A stretch of 64,000 nt of DNA from Planomicrobium soli (GTDB taxonomy: Bacteria > Bacillota > Bacilli > Bacillales_A > Planococcaceae): positions 124,001 through 188,000 of the forward strand of contig NZ_PYAT01000006.1 of assembly GCF_003014655.1 (NCBI RefSeq), read 5' to 3'. A model generated the notes under the pieces. That model had not been told where the DNA came from. It was given only the letters and a program-made list of their open reading frames with translations, and searched no databases. This document shows, in pieces, positions 26,901-35,928 of the stretch. A program made the position numbers and the translations under genes. Position 1 is the first letter of the stretch, and every line of letters starts with the position of its first letter.

Positions 26901-27212
26901 ATAGATAAGATTCTTGCCCTCTAATGAATCAGGAACCGGGCGGGTCTCGTAGGTTTTGGCAGATTCATCAGGGACGAAGCCAAAATAATCTTTGTTTGCT
27001 TCATAAGCCTTGCCTTTAGAATTGACATAGCGGTTGTGATTTAAAAGCCAGGAAAGCCCTTGATGTTCCCGGTAAGTTTCGTTGGGTACTGTTTTATCGA
27101 TGATTGCTACTTCAACGTTTTTTTCTTCTTTAAGAAACCAAATCAAAATTGGCAACGCTAATACAATTCCAATGACTAATATGGTCAAAAGAATTTTCTT
27201 CACGGCACTCAC
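23973..27212 (-). CDS. large membrane-anchored glycosidase-like protein (1079 aa)
   Basis: This protein has a basic start and one membrane helix (~4-27), so the bulk lies outside the cell. Residues ~30-370 contain a Rossmann-like region (LIYLADTYGVYEEDL) of a type I cannot name. Residues ~420-800 look like a GH2/GH5-type barrel: KGVNLGMAKPG, NALRVYTLHP, IGWMIGIEWYP near 560 and LVAEFGVPASRG near 715, where the glutamate fits a nucleophile. The last ~250 residues are beta-rich and resemble a carbohydrate-binding sandwich. It is convergent with the glycosyltransferase. The start is a GTG with a weak site; GTG 27203 is an alternative. Confidence 0.72.
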   Translation of the reverse strand: MSAVKKILLTILVIGIVLALPILIWFLKEEKNVEVAIIDKTVPNETYREHQGLSWLLNHNRYVNSKGKAYEANKDYFGFVPDESAKTYETRPVPDSLEGKNLIYLADTYGVYEEDLPWQQEEKEPGSSSLLYGGLEMKEWEAIKNQVNENNADLVVEFNTFASPTPEDVRKDITDFLALDWSGWSGRHFVDLDFSAGEVPQWIVTNYEKEEGEDWSFEGGGFILVNDAEGTVVVLSEEQGEVGPGGLHVTFTEKGQEHFSLDKSPSFDYWFDINEAAPEAEVLADYQWNLKESGTAKLKEAGIPEAFPAVLYQQKAQSNVYYFAGDFVDVGNMPNFYRYAAFANIRSFLSFEALGGESNFYWKTYTPMMKTILANTYAKEPVNENAKSSIDETALVPLAESNGISYPSRINGQEFEVYKDGKWEPFTVKGVNLGMAKPGSFPGEAAISNEEYDRWFKAIGDMNANALRVYTLHPPAFYNALARYNATAEEPLYLYHGIWIDEEPLVETLDAFTPEITETFQREIKKVVDVVHGNAKVEQEPGHAYGTYNTDISPYVIGWMIGIEWYPLTVAQMDEDYPNLGDFAGKHVYTENANPMEHWLAQQLDVLADYELSNYQSMRPLSFTNWPTTDNLEHPAEPSVQEDLATVDPNHIKAKGETEKAGMFASYHVYPYYPDFMNLEEDYTEFIDHRGKKNNYAGYLKDLNASHDMPILVAEFGVPASRGKTHENPSGWNQGFLSEKQQGDIVSSLYEDILHEGLIGGMVFTWQDEWFKRTWNTMDYDNPDQRPFWSNAQTNEQQFGLLSFDRLKVKVDGKDDWKDGQLLYEKESGTMKTLSMDSDERYVYLKAEFDPADTDWWGNQDFNAYFNIRGDKGIVVDSMPGADFSADFHLKIKGEEQANLFVAGNYDSFYFDYYNQLKMIPKAKENIDATFHPIRLALNKEVRRPDTGEILPFESYETGKLQFGIANPEDKEYDSLNDYYFSKETGILEIRIPWMLLNAKDPSQREFIGDLQKDGLESSATIEGINVAASLSSKDGKVSEAFEAEQPARYTWDKWNLPDSEERLKQSYYILQKTFGETE

Positions 27213-27326
27213 TCATTTCTTCTAAGGATAGATGTACTTTAAGATATTATAGCTTAACAGTGTTAAAAAATAGAAATTTTTGATGTGCAAATGTATTGTA
27301 TTTCCACTTCTTGTTTTATCGCACAT

Positions 27327-27359
27327 AAAAAAAGCTCCCGATGCAAATCGGGAGCTTTT
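27327..27359 (-). terminator. terminator of the mtnWXBD operon
   Basis: AAAGCTCCCGAT pairs perfectly with ATCGGGAGCTTT around GCAA. On the minus strand it is followed by a U-run, 12 nt past the mtnD stop. Confidence 0.88.
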
Positions 27360-27371
27360 ACAAGAGCGAAA

Positions 27372-27911
27372 TTAGTTTTGAACGCCTTCGCTTTCTTCCT
27401 GGTAGACAGGAACCCATCCTTCAGTCGTAACGAAAATGCGGACAGCAACAACTTTACGGTCTTCTGCCAATGTAAAGTAATGTGTAATGTTTTCCGGAAC
27501 TGAGATCAAGTCTCCAGGAGATAGGTGAACCTCGAAAAAGCGCTCGTCTTTTCCTTGGATGATAAAGACGCCGTGGCCGCTGACAATATAACGGACTTCG
27601 TCGTCTGTATGGATGTGCTTGCGCTGGAAGTTTTTCAACAGCTCATCCAGTTTCGGATTTGAATCCGACAAAGAAATGATGTCAGCAGCCTGATAGCCAC
27701 GGCGTGTTGAAATATCATCAATTTCTGTTTTAAACGCTTTTAAGATTTCGTCTTTTTCTTCGTCGCTCAAGTCAAATTTTTCACGCAGGTGTTCAGGCAA
27801 TTTGTTGATATCCCAATGCTCATAAATTACTTCCTGTTTTTCCAAGAATGCCGCCACTTCGTTTTGCGCTTCGATTGTTTCATTTGTTCCTTGAATTTTG
27901 ATGATAGCCAT
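27372..27911 (-). CDS. mtnD: acireductone dioxygenase
   Basis: The 179-residue cupin carries the metal site HIHTDDE near residue 100 and the later THYF histidine, matching the ARD family. With Fe2+ it converts acireductone and O2 to 4-methylthio-2-oxobutyrate and formate, the step before methionine. With Ni2+ the family makes an off-pathway product. It is the last gene of mtnW-X-B-D, 15 nt after mtnB. SAM-riboswitch control through the operon leader. Confidence 0.95.
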   Translation of the reverse strand: MAIIKIQGTNETIEAQNEVAAFLEKQEVIYEHWDINKLPEHLREKFDLSDEEKDEILKAFKTEIDDISTRRGYQAADIISLSDSNPKLDELLKNFQRKHIHTDDEVRYIVSGHGVFIIQGKDERFFEVHLSPGDLISVPENITHYFTLAEDRKVVAVRIFVTTEGWVPVYQEESEGVQN

Positions 27912-27926
27912 TAGAATCTTCCTCTC

Positions 27927-28544
27927 TTATTTTGAATACATTTGGTTTAAAGTTAATTGATATTGAAATAAAAACTCACAGGCTTCAAGCAGCTTTTTGG
28001 CTTCAAAACCGTCTTTCCCCCAAACCGTAATGCCGTGGTTCCGGATCAATACGGCTCCTTTATCGGTACCGAGATGCTGGCCGAATTCCAGAGCGAGGCG
28101 GGGAATATCAGCGTAGTTCGGAATGATTGGAATCGACAGCAAAGCATCTTCTTCCCACATGCCAAACGCCTTGATAAGTTCCTGGCCTTGAAAATCTATT
28201 TTACCGTCATCGCCGTATAGTTCGGAAATAACGTTATTTGCTACTGTGTGGACGTGAAGGCTGCATCCGGCAGTAGTTTTCGAATAAACAGCGCAATGCA
28301 GCAATGTTTCTGCCGAAGGTTTTAAATGCGTTTTCTCTACTGGCTTTCCAGCTGCATCGACAAGAAGGAAATCTTCCGCTGTACGCTTCTTCTTATCTTT
28401 CCCGCTTGCCGTAACTAAAAACTCAATAGGTGCATTATTCACCTTTATGGCTAAGTTTCCGCTGGTTCCCATGAACCAATCTCTTGCAGCCAGTTCATCT
28501 TTGATATCTGCGAGTTCGGTCCACTTTTCTTTAATTTCTGTCAT
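27927..28544 (-). CDS. mtnB: methylthioribulose-1-phosphate dehydratase
   Basis: The 205-residue protein is a class-II-aldolase-fold zinc enzyme. It shows [10 protein letters not shown] near the N-terminus, the zinc pair in LHVHT, and RNHGITVWG toward the C-terminus. It dehydrates methylthioribulose-1-phosphate to the diketone that MtnW uses. Its ATG overlaps the mtnX stop by 4 nt, so translation is coupled. Length and motifs are typical. Confidence 0.95.
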   Translation of the reverse strand: MTEIKEKWTELADIKDELAARDWFMGTSGNLAIKVNNAPIEFLVTASGKDKKKRTAEDFLLVDAAGKPVEKTHLKPSAETLLHCAVYSKTTAGCSLHVHTVANNVISELYGDDGKIDFQGQELIKAFGMWEEDALLSIPIIPNYADIPRLALEFGQHLGTDKGAVLIRNHGITVWGKDGFEAKKLLEACEFLFQYQLTLNQMYSK

Positions 28545-29206
28545 AGTTTCACACCTAACCGCGAATCGATGATATCCATGACTTCATGGAAGTTAGTGAA
28601 TGGCTCGTAAGGAATATTCAGTTCCTCACATTTTTCGATCAGAAAATCCCTGGCAATGACAAGGTCAGCTTGCTTTGCCGCTTCTAAATCGGTGATGGAA
28701 TCTCCGATGACGATGCTTGTAGCATCGCTTTCCAACAGTGTTCGGATAATGGACGGTTTGCAGCATCCGCAGCCTTGGCTAGTGCATTCACTATCGCAGC
28801 TATGCGGGTAGTGAATACGGATAGTATCTCCTGAAAAATCCGATTCGTTGCAGTAAACTCCGGCAAATGGACCGTACGGCTGGAGCAGAGGATGAACGAA
28901 AAAGTCGATGCCTCCACTGACAATATAAAGCGGAATGCGATTCTTTTTTGTATAAGCGACAAAGTCGCCAAATCCTTCCCGAATCTGGGCTTGCTGGAGT
29001 ACATATGAGATAATCTCATCTTTTGCCGAGACCGGAAGAAGTGAAAACATCTTAGCAACACCTTCACGTATAGAAAGAGTTTGGTCGAGTACGCCGTCTT
29101 TGACAGGCAGCCATTCGGGCGGTGCAAATTTTTTCATGATGGCAATGATATTGTCTTGGTCGGTGATAGTGCCATCAAAATCGCAAAAAATGATCGGTTT
29201 GTTCAT
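28541..29206 (-). CDS. mtnX: 2-hydroxy-3-keto-5-methylthiopentenyl-1-phosphate phosphatase
   Basis: The chosen ATG at 29206 has GGGGG 8 nt upstream; the frame also offers an ATG at 29221 that overlaps mtnW. The 221-residue HAD phosphatase has FCDFDGT (catalytic Asp9 and Asp11), SGG near residue 90, and [12 protein letters not shown] near 168. A Cys-rich insert ([13 protein letters not shown]) typical of MtnX is present. It releases phosphate to form acireductone, acting directly after MtnW. B. subtilis uses the same MtnW+MtnX pair instead of the fused MtnC. Confidence 0.94.
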   Translation of the reverse strand: MNKPIIFCDFDGTITDQDNIIAIMKKFAPPEWLPVKDGVLDQTLSIREGVAKMFSLLPVSAKDEIISYVLQQAQIREGFGDFVAYTKKNRIPLYIVSGGIDFFVHPLLQPYGPFAGVYCNESDFSGDTIRIHYPHSCDSECTSQGCGCCKPSIIRTLLESDATSIVIGDSITDLEAAKQADLVIARDFLIEKCEELNIPYEPFTNFHEVMDIIDSRLGVKL

Positions 29207-29211
29207 ATTGT

Positions 29212-30426
29212 TTACCCCCATAACTCAAGTGCCGTTTTTAATTCGGCATGTTGTTCCCCTGCTTCGGCCAAATCGATTCCATTTAAGACAGCATCAACGG
29301 CTTGCCTGAAAGCGAGTCCGCCGCCTGCAGCGCCTGCCGGATGGCCGTGGACGCCACCGCCTGCATTAATGATGCTTTCGGTGCCATAATCGTTGATCAA
29401 AAGTGGAACGAGGCCGGGGTGGATCCCTGCTGAAGGGACCGGGAATGTTCGTTTTACTCCACTCGCTTTTGTCAATTCCTCGCCAAGGGTAAGTGCAGCA
29501 GATTTTTCAAGGGCTACACTTCCGTAAGGTGAGGGAAATAAGGAAAAGTCCGCGCCTGCATACCGCGTCAGCTTGCCAAGGGCAAGTGGTGTCGCCACTC
29601 CATAAAATGGAGATGAAGTAAATGCTCCGCTAAATGCGGGATGGGCCATGAGCGGCAAGGCAATGCTGTCATCTTCGGCCAGTTCCTGCAGAACATCAAA
29701 GCCGTATGCATGAACATTGAAAAGAAGAGCATCGGCACCAAGTTCACGTGCTTTTCGTGCCTTGTCTCTTAACTCGGAAGTGCGGCCAGACAGATTGGCA
29801 GCATATAATGTACGATGGCCTGTTTCTTCGTAAACTTGGCGAAGCACTTCTTTGCCGGTTGTGATCCGGCTTTCAAAAGGGGTCAATGGATTTTCAAAAA
29901 GAATTTCATCGTCTTTAACAAGGTCTACACCGCCAAGCGCCTGTTGCCGAAGCTGATCAGCCAAATAATCCAAATCACGGCCGATGACGCCTTTGAAAAT
30001 GCTCATAACCAGTGGACGATCGATAACGCCCAGTTTATCGCGGATTCCTTCGATGCCAAAGCGGGGACCAGGGAAATGGGACAGCAATTCGTCATCAAAT
30101 TCAAGGTCCAACAATTTCACTTCGCCGTCGAGCGATAATTTACCGAAAACGGTTGTCAAAATAGCCGGCAAGTCAGGCGAAAAATTAACACTCGGATAAG
30201 AAATTTTCACTTCCGCCCGAATTTGTTCCGATTTCAATGGATGGGAGATATCGGCAAATTCGGTTACTGAGACGACGGTTCCCTTATGTTGCTTTAATTG
30301 TTCCTGTTCCAATAAAGGCAAATCGGTCCAAGATCCGACAGTCAGCCCGAGTGCAATGCCTTCCGCTTTCTTCCCAAAAGATCCTGCCTGTCCGAACAGC
30401 TGGTATGTAGCTGTTAATCTGCTCAA
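29212..30426 (-). CDS. mtnW: 2,3-diketo-5-methylthiopentyl-1-phosphate enolase (RuBisCO-like protein)
   Basis: The 404-residue protein is a RuBisCO-like enolase. The site corresponding to the carbamylated lysine lies in GVDLVKDDE, and [10 protein letters not shown] near residue 360 is the phosphate-binding loop. It enolises the diketone phosphate in methionine salvage and does not fix CO2. It is the first gene of the operon, downstream of a SAM-I riboswitch with its terminator. The next gene begins almost at its stop codon. Confidence 0.95.
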   Translation of the reverse strand: MSRLTATYQLFGQAGSFGKKAEGIALGLTVGSWTDLPLLEQEQLKQHKGTVVSVTEFADISHPLKSEQIRAEVKISYPSVNFSPDLPAILTTVFGKLSLDGEVKLLDLEFDDELLSHFPGPRFGIEGIRDKLGVIDRPLVMSIFKGVIGRDLDYLADQLRQQALGGVDLVKDDEILFENPLTPFESRITTGKEVLRQVYEETGHRTLYAANLSGRTSELRDKARKARELGADALLFNVHAYGFDVLQELAEDDSIALPLMAHPAFSGAFTSSPFYGVATPLALGKLTRYAGADFSLFPSPYGSVALEKSAALTLGEELTKASGVKRTFPVPSAGIHPGLVPLLINDYGTESIINAGGGVHGHPAGAAGGGLAFRQAVDAVLNGIDLAEAGEQHAELKTALELWG

Positions 30427-30446
30427 ATGATTTCACGCTCCTAAAC

Positions 30447-30479
30447 AAAAATAAAAACCTCTTCCAACAAGAAGAGGTT
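30447..30479 (-). terminator. SAM-riboswitch terminator of mtnWXBD
   Basis: On the minus strand AACCTCTTC pairs perfectly with GAAGAGGTT and a UUUUUAUUUUU run follows, 20 nt before mtnW. It would form when SAM is bound. Confidence 0.85.
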
Positions 30480-30495
30480 AAGGGTTTAACAACTT

Positions 30496-30596
30496 CTTAT
30501 TTCTCAGCCTATAGGCTGCAAGAATTAGCACCGTGTCCGTTATTGGACCGGTTGCCGGGTATCATAGGGCTCGTCCCTCCACCTGCTCTAAATAAG
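30496..30596 (-). ncRNA. SAM-I riboswitch (S-box) of mtnWXBD
   Basis: The minus strand has P1 strand CTTATTT, then AGAGCAGGTGGAGGGA, CGAGCCC, GATACCCGGCAACC, CACGGTGCTAATTC, GCAG and closing AAATAAG. All S-box landmarks are present in a ~100-nt aptamer. Confidence 0.95.
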
Positions 30597-30601
30597 AAAA
30601 T

Positions 30602-30631
30602 ATTCTATTGGTTTTCAAAGTCATTACTCAA
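30602..30631 (-). promoter_or_regulatory. sigma-A promoter of mtnWXBD
   Basis: On the minus strand TTGAGT (30626-30631) and TAGAAT (30602-30607) are 18 nt apart, just before the S-box. Confidence 0.6.
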
Positions 30632-30704
30632 ATTAATTTTGATTATTTCACGCCTGAGGAATTCTGTCAATTATGTTCATTAATAAAAATTTAGAACAAT
30701 GTGA

Positions 30705-30734
30705 TTGACACTCTATTCTGAACCGTGATAGTAT
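30705..30734 (+). promoter_or_regulatory. sigma-A promoter of the mtnKA operon
   Basis: TTGACA (30705-30710) and TAGTAT (30729-30734) are 18 nt apart, about 40 nt before the second S-box. Confidence 0.7.
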
Positions 30735-30777
30735 TCATTATCGAGCCAATAAACAAAATAACATCATAATATTAATA

Positions 30778-30932
30778 CTCTTATCAAGAGCTGGCAGAGG
30801 GATAATGGCCCAATGACGCCCAGCAACCGACTGTAATACCGTTGTGAGACGGGGCGCATATGCGCCGGGATGAAAATCCTGCAAGGCACGGTGCTAATTC
30901 CATCAGAGACAAAAATCTCTGAAAGATAAGAG
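30778..30932 (+). ncRNA. SAM-I riboswitch (S-box) of mtnKA and transporter
   Basis: P1 strand CTCTTATC (30778-30785), then AGAGCTGGCAGAGGGA, GGCCC, ATGACGCCCAGCAACC, a long P3, GGCACGGTGCTAATTCC, and closing GATAAGAG (30925-30932). The P1 3' strand can alternatively pair with CTCTTATTC just downstream, which would be the antiterminator. Confidence 0.95.
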
Positions 30933-30953
30933 GTGAAGAATCTCTTATTCTGC

Positions 30954-30984
30954 GCCTCTTTCTTAACTGAAAGAGGCTTTTTAT
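30954..30984 (+). terminator. SAM-riboswitch terminator before mtnK
   Basis: GCCTCTTTC (30954-30962) pairs perfectly with GAAAGAGGC (30969-30977), followed by five T, 17 nt before the first ATG. Confidence 0.88.
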
Positions 30985-31000
30985 ATGCAAAGAAAGGTAG

Positions 31001-32190
<1,190 letters not shown>

Positions 32191-32191
<1 letters not shown>

Positions 32192-33252
32192 TGAGCATTC
32201 CGTTATCCATTCAATGGACCGATCAGCAGCTTGTGATATTGGATCAGCAAAAATTGCCCCATATTATTGAATACATTGAACTGAATACAATCGAAGATGT
32301 TTACGATGCCATTTTAAAATTAAAAGTGCGCGGTGCCCCGGCAATCGGCATTACAGCCGCTTACGGATTGGCGATTGCCGCCCAGCGCCATGAGCCGGAA
32401 AGTCTGGAAGCTTTTCACCATTACGTTCGAAAAGATGCTTCCTATTTGGCCGAGTCGCGGCCGACAGCAGTCAACCTGGTTTGGGCATTAGAGCGCTTGC
32501 TCGCAGCCGTACAACAAGCAAAGACAGTGGAAGAAGCGAAAGCGCTGCTGATTGATGAAGCAGTGAAAATCCATCAGGAAGACGAAGAATCGTGTCGAAG
32601 CATCGGCGATTATGCCTTGTCTCTTCTGGAAGGACAGACAAGAGTCATGACAATCTGCAACGCTGGATCGATCGCCACTGCAAAATATGGTACAGCACTG
32701 GCGCCGTTCCATCTCGGAAGCGAACGCGGCAAAACGTTTGAAGTGTTTGCCTGCGAAACCCGTCCGGTGTTCCAAGGTTCCCGCCTGACGGTATGGGAAC
32801 TGCAACAATCCGGCGTAGACGTTACATTGATCACTGACAGCATGGCAGCTCATACTATCGGCGCTAAAGAAATAGAAGCGATCATCGTCGGCGCTGACCG
32901 CATTGCAGCAAATGGCGATACCGCCAATAAAATCGGGACGCTCAATTTAGCTTTATTAGCTGCAGCTTATCAAATTCCATTTTATGTGGCTGCACCGGTT
33001 TCCACATTTGATTTATCAATCGAAAACGGCAAGAACATCACTATTGAAGAACGCCATCCGGATGAAATTACACACATTGGGGGCGAACCAATTGCACCGA
33101 TCGGCACAAAAGTATTCAATCCGGCATTCGATGTTACACCTGGCCATTTGATTACAGCCATCATAACGGAAAAAGGAGTCATCCTTCCGGAATACGATAA
33201 AAACATTTCTAGCTTGCTAGGAGCACACACAGGAAAAGGGGAAACAAAATGA
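32191..33252 (+). CDS. mtnA: methylthioribose-1-phosphate isomerase
   Basis: The 353-residue protein is an eIF2B-alpha-like aldose-ketose isomerase. Diagnostic elements are [24 protein letters not shown], the catalytic cysteine in [22 protein letters not shown] and [17 protein letters not shown]. It converts methylthioribose-1-phosphate to the ribulose form used by MtnB. It shares the TGATG junction with mtnK and overlaps the next gene by 4 nt, which ties the following transporter to the salvage operon. Confidence 0.96.
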
Positions 33253-34328
33253 AAAAACAATCACTTTGGTTACTATCAGCGCTTCTGCTAATCGGTCTTT
33301 TGCTGACGGGTTGCCAGCCAAAAGGCAATACCAACGAACAAGCGGCATCCACAAACAATTCAGCGGCTTCCGATCATCCGCTATCAGGGAAGAAAATCGC
33401 GTTGATCATGCAAATCAATCTTGGAACGTTCTCGGCACAATACATTGACGGCGTAAAAGAACAAGTTGAAAAGTTTGGCGGCAGTGTTACTGTCTTCACT
33501 TCTGATGGCGACTTGGCAAAAATGGCATCAAACCTTGATGCAGCAGTAAACCAAGGCGTAGACGGTATTCTGATCGACCACGGAACAAAAGAAGCGCTGA
33601 ACCAAGGTGTTGAAAAAGCGATTGAAAAAGGAATTCCAGTTGTTGCGTTTGACACTGGAGTAGAGGTAGAAGGAGTCGTAAACCTTCAGCAAGGCGACCA
33701 GGCCATGGCTGAAATGACTTTGGAAAAGTTGGCTGAAGATGCAAATGGCGAAGCGAACATTGTGAAAATTTGGGTCGCAGGATTTGCTCCAATGGAAAGA
33801 CGCCAAGTAGCTTATGAAGAATTTATGTCAAACAATCCAGGCATTAAGGAAGTCGCGACTTTTGGTGCGGCTACCCAGAATACAGCTCTTGATACGCAAT
33901 CACAGATGGAAGCAGTTTTGAAGCAATATCCGAACGAAGGCGACATTACCGCAGTATGGGCTTCGTGGGATGAATTTGCAAAAGGTGCAGTCCGTGCCAT
34001 TGAACAGGCAGGACGTACAGATATCAAAGTATACGGCATTGATATGAGCGATGAGGATTTGCAGATGATGCAAAAAGAAAACAGCCCGTGGATTGCTTCG
34101 GCAGCTGTTGATCCGATTGATATCGGCCGTATCCAAGTGCGCTATCTATACCAAAAAATTGATGGAGAAAATCCGGAAGAACGAATTGTTTTAGAACCGG
34201 TTTTTGTTGATCAAGAAAGCCTTCCGGAAGAAACAATTACAACAGTGGAGCTTAGCGATCATGTTGAAGGCTGGGGCTCGAGCGACCAAGGTTACACCGA
34301 CACTCTTCGTGAATTGGAAGGCCAATAA
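33249..34328 (+). CDS. sugar-type ABC binding lipoprotein, predicted methylthioribose receptor
   Basis: The 359-residue protein starts with a lipoprotein signal (lipobox LTGC, Cys near residue 22) and a Ser/Asn linker. The mature domain is a periplasmic-binding-protein-like type I fold like Rbs[35 protein letters not shown] and [13 protein letters not shown]. Its ATG overlaps the mtnA stop by 4 nt, so it is translationally coupled to methionine salvage under a SAM riboswitch. The ligand is therefore predicted to be methylthioribose (inference). A stable hairpin follows before the ATPase. Confidence 0.85.
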   Translation: MKKQSLWLLSALLLIGLLLTGCQPKGNTNEQAASTNNSAASDHPLSGKKIALIMQINLGTFSAQYIDGVKEQVEKFGGSVTVFTSDGDLAKMASNLDAAVNQGVDGILIDHGTKEALNQGVEKAIEKGIPVVAFDTGVEVEGVVNLQQGDQAMAEMTLEKLAEDANGEANIVKIWVAGFAPMERRQVAYEEFMSNNPGIKEVATFGAATQNTALDTQSQMEAVLKQYPNEGDITAVWASWDEFAKGAVRAIEQAGRTDIKVYGIDMSDEDLQMMQKENSPWIASAAVDPIDIGRIQVRYLYQKIDGENPEERIVLEPVFVDQESLPEETITTVELSDHVEGWGSSDQGYTDTLRELEGQ

Positions 34329-34339
34329 TTTCTTGTGTT

Positions 34340-34371
34340 AAGAGCTGTCCCTTATAAGGGCAGCTCTTTTC
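34340..34371 (+). terminator. intra-operon hairpin after the binding-protein gene
   Basis: AAGAGCTG and CAGCTCTT pair and enclose CCCTTATAAGGG, leaving one bulged T; TTTT follows. As in the lysine operon, it probably lowers expression of the downstream ATPase and permease. Confidence 0.7.
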
Positions 34372-34389
34372 TCAGAAAGGAGCAAGCTT

Positions 34390-35928
34390 GTGGAAAACTA
34401 CTTATTGTCGATGAACAGCATCCAAAAGACATTCGGAAAAGTGAAGGCATTGGAAGAGGCGAATTTCCATTTGAAAAAAGGAGAAGTCCATGCCTTGCTC
34501 GGAGTTAACGGAGCTGGAAAAAGCACGCTGATGAAAATTTTGTCAGGCGTCTACGAACAAGATGGCGGAGAGCTTCTGCTTGAAGGGAGCAGCATTCGGT
34601 TGTCATCTCCAAAAGCAGCAAAAGAACAAGGCATCTACTGTGTTTATCAGGAAGTGGATACTGCAATTGTGCCGGAACTGTCTGTCGCAGAAAACATTCT
34701 ACTTGATACATTTGTTTCTGAAAGAAATTTATTTGTCTCTAGACCAAAATTATATGCAAAAGCAAAAGCAATTTTAAAAGAATTACAAGCGGAAAACATT
34801 CCGGTTCAGCAAAAAGCGGCTCAGCTGACACTTGCTGAAAAGCAATTGGTATTGATTGCCCGTGCCCTCGTCCATTCAGCAAAAATCATTATTTTTGATG
34901 AACCGACAGCGCCTTTATCGATTCACGAATCAGAAAAACTGTTTTCAGTTATCCGTAAACTAAAGTCTCAGGGAGTAGGTTGTGTTTTCATCTCTCACCG
35001 TTTGCCGGAAGTGTTTGAAATCAGCGACCGGATAACTGTCATGAGGGAAGGAACGGTAGTGGAAACGTTTGAGACGCCGCAAGCGGATCAGGATCAGATT
35101 GTAGGATCAATGTTAGGTGCGTCACTAAGCAAGGAATTGATCAACCGGACTCATCCAATCGGTGGCCCTCTGCTGCAAGTAAATGGTTTGTCTGATGGCG
35201 AAAAGCTGGAGGATATTACTTTTGATGTTGCAGAAGGAGAAATCGTCGGAGTGGTCGGCTTAGTAGGCGCAGGGAAAACCGAGCTTGCAAAAGCGTTATT
35301 CGGCAGTATACCGCTGACTAAAGGAAGTGTAAACCTGGCTGGAAAAAGCCTGAAGTTGAAACATCCTGAAGCTGCCATAAAAGCTGGAATGGCACTTATT
35401 CCAGAGGAGCGGAGAAAAGAAGGATTGTTTGTCCATGAATCGCTTCAGACCAACGCATCGTTTCCGAACTTGCGCAAGTTCTCCCGTGGGTTGTTTATGA
35501 ACAAAGCTGCGGAGAAAGGGTTTGCTGCAGATATTATTGATCGCCTGCGCATCAAAACAGACAGCACAGAAACGCCGCTTGTTCATTTGAGCGGAGGCAA
35601 TCAGCAAAAAGTGGCCATCGGTAAATGGATTTCTCTTGATTCGGCATTGTATCTCTTTGATGAGCCGACGAAAGGCGTAGATATTGGGGCCAAAGTCGAT
35701 ATTTTCAAATTGGTCCGCCAGCTTGCCGCAAGCGGCAAAGGATGTATCTATTTTTCAAGTGAGATTCATGAAGCAATTGGAATATCAGACCGCATTTTAG
35801 TTATGTACAACGGGCAGATCGTGAAAGAATTTTCACGAGAAGAAGCGACCCAAGAAAGGATTTTGTTATATGCAAGCGGTGGAAAAGAAGAGCTCAGCGA
35901 AAGAAAACGCGATACAGTTTCTGTTTAA
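34390..35928 (+). CDS. sugar-type ABC ATPase with two nucleotide-binding domains
   Basis: This 512-residue protein of the RbsA/MglA class has two ABC domains. Domain 1 (~1-245) has Walker A GVNGAGKST, a degenerate signature (LTLAEKQ, as usual in this class) and Walker B IIIFDEPTAPLS. Domain 2 (~255-500) has an altered P-loop, GLVGAGKTE, signature LSGGNQQK and DEPTKGVD. The start is GTG behind AAAGGAG. It energises uptake through the downstream permease. Its last 59 nt overlap that permease gene. Methylthioribose is the predicted cargo from context. Confidence 0.9.
   Translation: MENYLLSMNSIQKTFGKVKALEEANFHLKKGEVHALLGVNGAGKSTLMKILSGVYEQDGGELLLEGSSIRLSSPKAAKEQGIYCVYQEVDTAIVPELSVAENILLDTFVSERNLFVSRPKLYAKAKAILKELQAENIPVQQKAAQLTLAEKQLVLIARALVHSAKIIIFDEPTAPLSIHESEKLFSVIRKLKSQGVGCVFISHRLPEVFEISDRITVMREGTVVETFETPQADQDQIVGSMLGASLSKELINRTHPIGGPLLQVNGLSDGEKLEDITFDVAEGEIVGVVGLVGAGKTELAKALFGSIPLTKGSVNLAGKSLKLKHPEAAIKAGMALIPEERRKEGLFVHESLQTNASFPNLRKFSRGLFMNKAAEKGFAADIIDRLRIKTDSTETPLVHLSGGNQQKVAIGKWISLDSALYLFDEPTKGVDIGAKVDIFKLVRQLAASGKGCIYFSSEIHEAIGISDRILVMYNGQIVKEFSREEATQERILLYASGGKEELSERKRDTVSV

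Noticed and set aside
24000-27000. Long plus-strand open frames opposite the 1079-residue gene
   Set aside because: They have no ribosome sites and encode low-complexity, arginine- and phenylalanine-rich sequence expected of antisense shadows.
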